From Stenopsyche tienmushanensis (taxonomy: Eukaryota; Arthropoda; Insecta; Trichoptera; Stenopsychidae), in contig WACJ01000104.1 in assembly GCA_008973525.1 (NCBI GenBank), positions 434,001 to 498,000 on the forward strand: a stretch of DNA of 64,000 bases. The letters are read 5' to 3'. This document shows positions 24,801 to 36,800 of the stretch, piece by piece. A program made the position numbers and the translations under genes. How positions within the stretch are numbered: the stretch's first letter is position 1; the number at the start of each line of letters is the position of its first letter. The notes below the pieces were generated by a model. It did not search any database and was not told where the DNA came from. It was given only the letters and a program-made list of their open reading frames with translations.

Positions 24801-27800
24801 GTGTTTAAGCATGAGAAGAGCTATTTGTTCTTCTAGCATTTCATTTGCCACTAATTTTTCCTTAAGAGATTCAATTTCCAAGTTTAATTTATCAATCAAG
24901 TCCTGCTGATGATTTATAATTGTCGGATCGATGCTATTAGACGACTCGATAATTCTTTCTATGATTTGAGGTTTAAGCTCTTTATCGGTTAGTCTATCTT
25001 TGACGTGCAAAACAATAGTCTTGAGCATGTCTTCCGTCAATTCAAAATGTGCCGGCTTTTCTATAATCGTGACGTTTTTATTGAAATATATAACGGGAAC
25101 AATCGGTAAGCCGTACAGCCAATCTGCAAAGAAATACAAATTAACGTTAATCGAAATCGATAAATTCATTATATCATAAAGTTAAGGCCTTTCCTCCCTC
25201 ACAAGTGAAATTACAATAGAAAACAACTGTGAATTTATTTAAAAAATCTTGGAATCTGTACGTCAATATAAATACATTACCAAATTTGCAGTCGCTGTTT
25301 TCTATTGCCATTAAACTTCTTTCATTTGAGAGGGAAGGACGGAATACGATTTGTCAAAATTAACTCACCGAATATTTTTTCCGAGCCGATAAAATATTTT
25401 ATTGCTTCAAAATCATCGTGTTTATCACATGAATGCTAGAGAAATATATGAGAACACCGATTCTAAAAATGTAATGATCCATCCTTCCCTCGTCTCGGCA
25501 CATTTTTGATTAGTGCACATAAATTGTTCTTCTCGTATATATTTTATATTTAAAGGGTAATAAGGATGGGGAAATTAGATTAAATGGCATATAATTGAAA
25601 GATTTAAGCACATTTGCTATAAAGAAATAAGGAAATATTCGACGATATAAAATTGCAGAATTTGAAATAAACATCAGCACAGTTTATAGTCGAAAGTTGG
25701 AATTATTCAAAGATTAAAATAAAATACACATAGAGTTATTGTGCATATATTTAAATATTTTTTTTAAATATTACATTGTTAGTAAAGCTACAGTTAAAAA
25801 CTACGACAAGATAATTTTGTGACACAGTGACTATCTTTATAATGTAATATAGAAACGTAACAACATTAAAAAAACATTTTAAATCATATTTTTTCTAGTC
25901 AGATCTATCATATTAGGGGTACCCGGCAAAAAGGGCGTTTTTTAATGCATAACATTGACGATCAATTGGCGTTTCATCTGTCATTCAGATTGGATGTCTT
26001 TATTTTGTCATTGTTATCGACGAGGATTGCATAGCTTCAATTTGAATTGAAGCCAATCCAGAGATGTCCATTTAAGAAATAACGGATAACGCAGGATATT
26101 CATGGTATCATTTGAATTGTTAAAATCCGGAGAAACAAGCACGGCTGCCGGCAAACAAACCAGCGGTGGAAAAATACTGCAGTCAATTGAACCGAGTTCA
26201 AAATTAATAGTAAAAGAGGCTTGCTTTATTAACCGTCACATGGTATACATAGCGTCCAATCGCGAGGCATTCTTTCGGTGTGTCAGTGGTCAGAAATTCG
26301 GACCAGTTGGACACGGAAACTTTGTGGCCAATTATTTTAAATCGAAATCATCTAATTTTTATGACAAAAGAGATAAAATGCTTGCCCGATAGGTGAACGA
26401 TGATTTTGAATGTGGATGGGGATTATTTTGAAGAGTAATCTTTGTTTGTCTGTATGTATTGAATACGCTCCTACACACATCCGATTCCGATGAAAAATTT
26501 GGGAAGATGTTGCTTTGGCGGTTGAGAGCGAGCACGCACATGGTTTAAAATGAGCTAGACCACGTAACTGTTACTAATTATAAAAAAAATAATTTCATTT
26601 ATAAAAATGCTCCTTTTTTTTGGGTATCCCTAATATATATAAATTTACCCGTATGTAGACTTGAACTGATAGAAACATTTCACTTTCAAAATACAAAGCT
26701 TATATCATAAGCTTGGTGGAATGTAAATTAAAAAAAAATTGATAAAAAAATAAACATTATATTAGAAATGTTACAAAAATATACTTTTAATTCGACTTGT
26801 ATTGAAGTATTTAATTACTACGGTTCAGATCATATTAGTGTTTGATCGATCGGTTAAACATCAAAGTCTAATAAGTCAATAAATTTAATATTCTTAATAT
26901 GATGGCATTAGTAATTTTCCAAAATAATTTATATTTTAAAAAAATGATGGGTTATTTACGTTACTTAAGAAGCCTCTATTGATTTATAACGTCACAATAG
27001 CTAAGTACAAAATACATATAAAATATGCAACAAATTACATATTTCATACACTTTCTAGAAGTCATTATAAAAATTAGCCTCCGATTTAGGATACTTTTTC
27101 GATTTTAACCAAAAATACTGATCCACGACTAGTTTAACAAAATGTTTTAATACTTTGTAAGCTAAATCAATTTTGTATATGCCATAACTAAAAATAATAT
27201 TAATAGAAATAGCTAAAATAAATTATTTAAAAAAAAGTACAATGACACTGAAGTTTATCAAGACCCTCGAGGGAGATTCAGAATTGTCACTAAAAATATT
27301 TTCTAAAGTTTAATTCGCAATTATCGATCTTTTTAACTATTAATAACACTGGCATGTAAAGATATCCTCGAGTATTTATGATTAGTTTAAAAAATATATA
27401 TAAACAATGCCAAATATGAATATAATCATAACGGATGTTTATTTAAAAAAAAAAATCGGAGGGTCAAAACTAGTAAAAATAATACTTTAATATATCTAGA
27501 TTCATAGTTGCATAAACATATTAACGTTTTTTAAACATCGTCAATGTTCATAAACTACATGTATTATCTTAAAATCTAGACACATTTACAATTTGATTAC
27601 GTTCATAACTTATAATACTAATTTAAAATAGTCATAATAATAATAAAAATAACTGAAAATATATTTTAAATCAAAACTATAACATATTATTTCATAATCA
27701 CGTTATATAAATATTACATTTGATTGTTTGTAAAAAAACTTTGTATTTCATCATAGCAAAATTTCCCCGATGACAATATATAGTCTATAACCTGATACAA

Positions 27801-30800
27801 TTTATCACCGGCCACTGTTTTATACGTATGGTATTTGTCGTTGAATTCCGACATCGTTATATTGGGGAGATTAATTTGGGACAAGTTTACCTTAAGAAAA
27901 GCCAAATCAGGAAAAGACATATTGCCAATATTGTGTAGTAATTCTTTGGGATATGAAAAATCGGGAAGATTTAATTCGATTTTTGAAAAGTCCTGAACAA
28001 TAAAATCAGGTAAGGAGGGTATATCAATGGGTGGTATATTATCTAATGTTTCAGGATACGTATAAATAACTGTAAAGAAGAAATATAGTGCAATTTTAAT
28101 TAAAAGTACAAAAGGAAATTTAAAATAATTACAATATATATACGATAAAAAATTTGCATGCAGTAATGCAATGCTGAGGATCAATATTATTAAAGTGCGT
28201 TGAAAAAAAAATACTTACATAGAAGTGGCAATAACAGCAGTAGGAAGAATAGTATCAACCATTTCCGTTTTTTAGCAGTTTCTTTTACAGTTGTGAAGAT
28301 GCCTAAAATAAATGTATAAATGATAAGTTATTAATTTTGTATACTAGCATATGGAGGCGGGATGCGCTGAATATATTAAGGTGACTCAAAAATATAGAAG
28401 CTTAAGGAAATAATCACGAAGGAGGCTGGCAAATCGGTACAAGCAGACCCATGAAATGCGGATATAATCTCATTCAGGTATCTAGCTTTGCAGCAGACAG
28501 AGAAGATCGAGAGTTAACCAGCTTGTCGTCGACGGAAACGAGGCTGTGTACATGGACTGCAAGCTGTCCTTCAGGAAACATACAGAAGTAACAATGCAGA
28601 AGGCGGCTAGCGAAATTGAACGACTCATGTCCAATATTGGAGGACCGAAGCCGTGCAGAAGAATTATAAATTATGTTATACACTCAATCCTTCTGTACGG
28701 AGCCCCAACTGGCAAGGGTCCAAGGGCAGGGGGCGCTCCGAGTTACTCCGAGTCAGCATACAGAACAGTATCTGAAGACGTGGTACTCGTGATTGCTGAA
28801 AGCCCCCAATAGACCTTCAGGCAAAGAAGAGGGTCTTGGACTTTGAATATCTCAAAAAAACGGCAGAGGTGGACCCATAGACTTATATTAGTCATAAGCC
28901 GGTGGAGACCCGGAAACAAGTAGAGACAACCTTCCGCTTAACCAAAGTACTGACGGACCACGGTTACTTTGGAGTGTACTTGAATTGACAAGGTCACCAA
29001 TCACAATCCACAGCGTGCCAACACTGTCAAGTGGAAGTTGACTGTGAGGCTTGGACACCCCAGAGCATGCTGAAACAAGCACTAGGGGTAGCTGAGCTCA
29101 GCATGATGGTGAGCAAGAAGTCGAAGACATGATCCACGGCATGATGGTGAGCAAGAAGAACTGGCACCTTTGAAGGGAATTTGTATAGAAAGTGTTGACC
29201 GCCAAAGAGGGTAGTGAGAGAGAGAGACGCAGAACGGCTCTCCAACACTAGAATAGGGCTGTATCGAAGGCCAGACTACTTGTCTCCCTGAAGCAATGTG
29301 ATAAACAATACCGTGGGGACAGAAAAGGATAAAGGAGGAGTTTATTTGGTAAGAAACTGACACTACCATGGGGCCGCCAGCCCCCATGATACTGGAGGTT
29401 GTAACTCTTGATGGAATATATATTATTTTTAGATTATGACTCTTATACATATTACTTACTTTTGTTTTCTGAGTACGCGCTGTGTCTGGTAGAATAGTAT
29501 GGATATCTTTGATTTGTATCTCTCCTTAAGATTTTATTTTTGACTGTGGTCGTTGCCGTAGTTATAGTAGTCAAAATGCTTATTAATAGTCTCGTTATCC
29601 ACCAGCGATTATTCGAGGAATTAACAGAGGCTGCATATCGACTAGCATAAGTATCTGTTTCATCATAATCACTATCTATCAGATTCTAAAAAATAAATAC
29701 ACCGTATAAGAATATTCACAAGTGAAACAGAACAAGCGTGACACATCGTTAAAACAGTGCTTACATCACTTCTGAATTGCGTGTTCTGAGAATAAGTAGT
29801 TTCTGTATTCTTTCTTTGGCGTAATTCTTGACACCGGCTAAGCAAAGCGGCTGATTCGTCCTCGTCTAAGCCGCCATTGTATACGGATGCACCTTGACGA
29901 TATTGAGCAAGGGATAGTCTGGACATATTAGGTACGGCAATTTGTCCAGGGGCTAACTCAACTCTATCTCTCGATAAATGTGAATACGTATAGTCTGTTT
30001 TGGGATATTTACTGAAAATAGATTTGTAATAAATACGTTTATAATATAATAAAAAGTTTTAACCACAAATTCAAGATAACGTTTAATTAACTAGAAAGCA
30101 TTATTTAGGTTGTAAAATTTAAAAATTCATCATGCATCGAAATCTATGGTTCATTCCAAAATATTCCATAATGATCACAGTCATCCGACGAGATCGGAAG
30201 GCAAGACAAGTAAGGTTGTTTACTTTTGATAATCGCCATTCGTAGAACTTCCAATAGTGTTTAATCTTTTAGCAACCGAAATCACTTGCAACATTTCAAT
30301 TTGTTTGATTTCATGTTCAGTTTTCAACGTTTCTTTATAATCATTCATTTTGTAGTAGGTTTTAAATTAAATTAATAACTATTTATTAATGATAAATTTA
30401 TAAAATATTGATTAACACAAACAATTACGAATAAATTAATTTCAACGAGAGTCCCCAAATGGACGGCGAAATAATTTTGCAATATTCAATAATTTAATAA
30501 AACAAGCTCCAAAATTAACAAGTGTTTACTGTTGTTGCAGCACTTAAGCACTAAAAATTTTATTGTCACATTTGAATACTTGATTGCAGATATAAAACCG
30601 CAAGATATGAACATGTGATATGAATGAAAGCGTGCAGAATTTAAAACGAATATTTGAATATAAATTAGATGATATATGGGCGGGTGTGATTTGATGCATA
30701 AATTAAGAAAGAAATAAAATAACACTTTTAAAAACAATAATTAATTTACAAGTATAACAATAAAAATAAGTTATAACCCTAAATCACTAATCATTAGTTT

Positions 30801-33800
30801 CACAGACTACAGATCCGGACATTTATAAATAAACAAATCAGCGGCCCAGGTGTAATCATTGCGTGTGTATACAAACAAGATATCTTATTAAAAATAAATA
30901 ACTCACTTCCAATATTCAATTGCAAATTTGTAGAGTCTATACGGCAAGTGATCGACTCCTTCATAGGAAAGCTTAGAGCTATCGGCTAAAACGGACTCGG
31001 CAAAACTCTCATTGGATGCGACGCTGCAAGAGGAGCTGAGTCGGGAGTGGCTGGTCCCCGAGTTGTTTCTTCTGTGCAAATCATACGGACTCGTGAACGA
31101 GCTATGTGCTCTGTTTCCGTTGATAACTTGCCAACTTGATGTGTGCGTAGACGTTGTTTGTTCATATTCGTATGAATAATTTTTTATATTCTGTTGAAGA
31201 GACAAAAAAATAAATCATTTAGATTTTTATATTATTCAGTTATGTTATTTAAGAATTAAAATTATACACATATTCAGGAAAAAACTATTGTTTTAAATTT
31301 GATGATTCAACATTGATTTGATCACCGCATGAATATGAATCTATTTATTTTTTTATACAAAACTGTATTTTAACACTTCACATGTGCCCCTATTTCTGAT
31401 CTTTTAAAACTATGGATACTGATGGTACCGATGTTGTATCATGATACATTCGAACATTGGATATCGGTGATTCTAATGTGGTATCATGTTTGACGATCTT
31501 CATGGTCACGTCAAAGAAGCGGCTTTAATTAGTTGGCAGGAGAAGTGGTCTGCGTCAGTTGTCACCTCTCATATTTTGTTTGAGATGTCATTGGGTCGTC
31601 TCGGATCACTGGACGTCTCAGTTCCTTACAGGACACCGGCAATTATTCATTGGTTATATTTGGGCTTTCAACAACTTCGCAGTGTCCAGGCGGAGATCCG
31701 TTCATGGATGCAGACCATGTTCTATGGACATGTTCGGGCATGGCGTTCCTTCGCTGTGTCAGTGGTCTGAAATTCGGACCGGTTGGACACGGAAACCTTG
31801 TGGTCACTCCAATGTGGCATTCAGGGCGTTTTGTAAAAGTTTTTGGGAAAAATGCAACCCCGGGGCTTTCTACAATCTCCACCGGGTCGTAGAGGTTCTT
31901 CGTAGCGGCCGGTAACAATTAGAGGGCTCGCATCCTTTTTCAGGGCTGTGAGTGAGACTCAAAACTCTTCCCTACCCTATACATTATATATTTATATAAT
32001 TATTTGTCATTTATTTCATTTTTAAACATTATTTATCCTAGCCTAAGAATTTTACAGTTAAATTAGAATCTTTAGCTAGCTTCCCCCTACGCTCAGAGCG
32101 CAAATGAGCATGTCCTTGCGGACATAGAATTTTAAATTCACAGTTTTGCACCATGCTGTGAACTTTGCAAGTGGGCTGGCATGGTCCCGAATAGCCAGAT
32201 CAACGCACAGCTTGGATAAGATGAGGGTTCCCACGTTGTTTTTGTTATTATACAGTTCGATTCACATTACAAACTTCTTTATTAATTACTAATATTTTTG
32301 GAAATGCATCCATTCATTTAAATCTGAATTAGACATAAAAGTATGTCAGATGTATAGAGATTTATTAATACATTTTTGTTTTTAATATAGAGATAAATTA
32401 CAGAGTTATTTTTACAAGTAATACATATTTTAATAAAATATATATGTATAGGCGTGGATATCTGTGCTTGTATAATACGTATATAATTTAATAATCAGCA
32501 AAAATAATCAATAGAATATAATACATGATATATACATAAATTTCAAAATGTATTAATTTAATAATAATAAAAATATTGGTAATTATTTAAATATTTTAGA
32601 TGTACGCACGCGTATTTAGCAGAAAAATAACAACCTATCTAAATTCCGTACACATAACGCATAAGAATACGTTCACAGTCTGTCGAAGAGCACCGACAGA
32701 TTCAAACACAGTATAAAATTCAATATCATATTCATATATCGTTTATGAAAATTACAAGATTATACACGACAAAGTATCAACATCTATAAGCACATCCAAT
32801 ACGGAAGGCAAGATTGTAACTAAAACGGATATACAAATTTCCCCCAAGCTGCTTTACAACTGAATAAGCATAAAAAGTACAACGTGTGTGTGTGTGTGTG
32901 TTTAAAAATAACACAAAACATGTGCGCATCATGTTCTGCGGGGGAAAAATGTGTTAATCATATACACAAGAAAAGGATGAAACATATACACGTTTTGCAC
33001 ATCATCAATGCCTCAATATATATATGCAGAATTCTGTTCTGAAATGATACATATTCAAAGCGCCAATACGAGTTATTATATTGCTAACAGTCAATTAATG
33101 AGCGAATTTACACTATCGTGTTTTATATATCGTCATCATCATCATCATAGTGCAGCCACAAATAGTCCACTGCAGAACTTATGGGCCTCTTCAATATCCA
33201 TCCATAGGAAGGGGTTACATCCATCATGTCTGTATCATACATTCACCTCCTCATTCACTCAATATTGAAGGTAGCATTACCACCGAGTTTCATTTCGAAC
33301 GCTCACCCAGCGGGTATCCTGAATGAACGTATTGACAAACGCTTTCGCGATTGTCTCGATAGGGAGTGTGGGAGGTTTGTAAAGACTGAGTAGTTTTCTT
33401 CTTAAGACAGTGGAAAACTAAAAAACTACGTCCTCGTATAACTTACCCGAGCGAATTCGAGACTGAGTGGTTTACAATATAGAAGTTAACGAAAGACAAT
33501 GCTGTTAACGTTGCAAAGTGAAGTTCTTCATATGCCTCTCCTCATTCGATTGCAATGAAACTTTGGCGAGTTATCGTGTGCACACTGGCAAAGGTTTTTA
33601 AATTAATACGACCATTGTTTGTACGTACAATTTGTTTTGTGTACAGTGTACCTGGCATTGCAATGCATGCCAGGTACTCACTAATAATTCATAAAATATA
33701 TCAGGAGCGGTTCATTAGATATATGTTGATTTTATCATGCAGAATGGGTTTTTAAATCATTGCCGAATTTATTGGAAATTGAAAACACAATGAATTGGAT

Positions 33801-36800
33801 TATAAAAAAGGGGGGTTTTGCATTTAATTAAGACATGACTCATAGCATATTTCAGTCATTGTTAATTCAAAGATTGCCAAATAAAGACTATAATTGATTG
33901 ATTGATGTCGGATATCAGTTGCTATGGGATTTAAAGTGAATTGTGTAATACCATAATAAGTCGTTGATTTTCAAAATCTAATTTGTCTGACTGAGTAAAT
34001 ATATCTGTCGGACACTGAGCTCATGATATCAACAGACTTTTCATTTTTAAGAAGGCCATTTTTGCTTGTTTTGGCATTTGGAGTGTGTGATCAACTTCTC
34101 ATCGTTAGCTCTTTGGTGCTATGCATAATAATTGCATCCATGCTGTTGATGTCGTCGGTTGTGTATCCAAGTGAACCTGCGCACTCTGATTCCAGTATAG
34201 ATTTGTTATGATGCGGATATCTTTTTAATATACGTCTTAAGAAATAAAAATGTGGATATTATAAAGTCGATTAAATGCGAACACTTAATTTAAATCAAAT
34301 CATTGCCAATGAATAAAATATTTTAAATTTTTTTCCTGTAAAAACTATATAATTAAAACTCCGTCCAGATAAAAAAATATTAAATTCATTCTATAAGATA
34401 AACAAACCTGTGCAATTTCTTCCGATAAAAAGTTATCCTTTGTTATGGGTGAAATAATGTCATTCGCTAATGTGAAATTAGAATTTTCATTTCCTTGTTC
34501 TATTATTGTACTTTTTTGTTTCAAGGCATTTCGAGTTCTGTGAGCTGGAGGCGAAGTAAATATTTCAGGTTCATTTTCCGGAACAGTTTCAAATTCAGTC
34601 AATCTGTAAATCAAAAAAGAACGAAATCATTATTTGCCATAATTAATAATAAAAAAACACAGTACTCAAATGCTTATATTAAATATTTTACAACGTATTT
34701 AGATTAGGCACAACATAATTTATTAGCGGTTATTATAGCCGTAGTGACAATTGGTTATGCACATTTAAATGCATAGTTATTTGATCAACACTTTCCATGG
34801 CATGCTGCAAATGAATGTAACACATAAAGAATAAGTAGCGATAATCAGTCGCTGGTCTACTAAATTGAACGGATTTTTTATTACAAAGTTTGCACATGAA
34901 TATTTAAAATGTACAAGCATTTTTCGAGCGTTCCACCAATATCGATAGTATCGTTTCTAGAGTGATAAGTATATTCAACGATTAAAATATTTGTAAGGTT
35001 GTTTGCCGTACGGATACAATTGTGCAAAGATATTTACAAACGAGACCATGACATTGGACAGACTTTTACCAATGCACGTTGGATTAATAACACATACGGA
35101 CATTGCGCAAAATATTGCAGCAACACATCGATACAAATCTGAGAGAGCTCAGGATTCTCCGTCACGACGATGACGACTATTGCCATGGTGGCATTGATGA
35201 GAATGTGAATGCCACGGATGAGATAAAAAGCTATATATAGAACGTTTGAGAATTAATTAAAATTCAATCACAGATGGGAGTGCCTTATTGTTTATAGAGC
35301 GTAATCTAATTATAAAAACGATGGAAGCAAAGGTCAGTAACGCGCGACATTTGAATCCTTTCTCTCGGAATTCCGCATGAAACAAGTTCACGAGATATCG
35401 ACATTTAGAAAGACGTCTATGCCAATTGTTGTCGCGAGACAAGTTTTTGCTATATTTTTTGCCTGTTATTTTTATGCAGCTATTTGTGATTCCTGCATTT
35501 TTTAAAGCCGTAAAAACATGCAGATTTCTTTGGAAGACATGATTGAAATGTATTTCTTTTTATCAACAAATATAATACAACATTATTTATCAACGTGCGT
35601 GGATAAGAATGGATAAATCGGATTGTAAATCAGGTACGTTTGAATTAGTGCAAAAATATCTTGCACAATTAATCCGCTTCGATTGCGGACTGAAGGGATT
35701 TGGGAGGAGTTAAAAGCTCAATTGAAACATTTGTAAATTTACAAGCACATTGATCCTTTGATGAGTATGCACTCACACGTTGAGCTTGACAAAATGTGTT
35801 CAATTGTTATTAAAATTGAAGATACGCATATAAAGCTGCATTTTGTTTTTTTCCAAGACATTTGCGTTTATGTCGATAGTGCCAAAAATACGTGCCGTTT
35901 TTACATTTTTGCTTAGAAAAGTTATAAAAATATAAATTTTGCAATGGTTTTTTTTGGTAAACGCTTTGAAACAGTCCTTGTCTAATTTATTCTGACCAGT
36001 ATTGCCGTCTGGAAGTGGGTTGCATCCAAGAAAAGTGATGCTCTGTGAAATCGTTCATTTTGAATTGCTGCCAAATAATGAATTTATTGCTTCAGGCGTA
36101 TATTTTCAACAATTAGAGATTGAAGAAACTCATCAATAGACACAACATCATCTTGCACCACGACAACGCAAGACTCCATTCAGCGAAAAATATAAATTAG
36201 GGAATTACAAAATTTAACTCATTACTCTAAGGATTAAGTTGTTATCAGTCTGATGTATTGATTAGTTTTATCATTGAGATTAAATCGATAATTGCTTCAG
36301 AATATCTTTACAAAGTACTTCTTGCTGTGCTGTGGAAGAATCTGTTCATTGGACTGGGAGGCGACGTAACTGGTTCCAAGTACCAGAAGCAAGAATTTCG
36401 TTCTTTGTTCATATTAAACCGACTGTCACAGAACATTCCCAAACGTGGAAACGTGAGATGCTACTTTTGCAGTTTTGAGCAACAATATGCCAGAGAATAA
36501 ATGAAGACAATCGCATTTAATTTAGCTATATAATGAGGTTCTTCTATCTAAATTAAATTAATAGAAGCCAAATAATGCGTATTTGTGTCATTTGCGTCAT
36601 CTGTAGGTCTGTAAGGAATGCTCAGATATTAAGATTTCAAGCTATTCAAAACAAAAAATAAATAAAAAGTCATTGTCCTACAATCTTATATAATATTTAC
36701 AATAGAAAATAATCTCTCTGCTTTTGCAGAACTGATTGCCACAGTTCTGAGTATATTTTTAGCCTTTGAAACAGCTCTCGGAATCTCACGATTGTGTCGA

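Larger units (their letters stand above)
25911..26635. mobile_element. Candidate TA-flanked DNA element with ~25-bp inverted ends
   Basis: Left tip TTAGGGGTACCCGGCAAAAA at 25913; right tip, reverse-complemented, TTAGGGATACCCAAAAAAAA ending at 26633; TA on both sides. The interior holds an R1-like LINE tail fragment (26230-26385) and a Helitron-like fragment (26430-26550), so it is either composite or has captured both. Confidence 0.5.

Noticed and set aside
25124..25169. ORF extension of SUN exon 9 to an ATG at 25169
   Set aside because: The extension crosses a strong acceptor (TTTCTTTGCAG) and encodes residues with no SUN-family likeness.
32940..33268. Small His-rich frame around the CATCAT run
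   Set aside because: The His run comes from the CAT microsatellite at the head of a dispersed repeat.
36258..36500. 80-codon frame with paired Cys near its end
   Set aside because: Briefly considered as a piggyBac zinc finger, but only two Cys are present and the rest does not fit.
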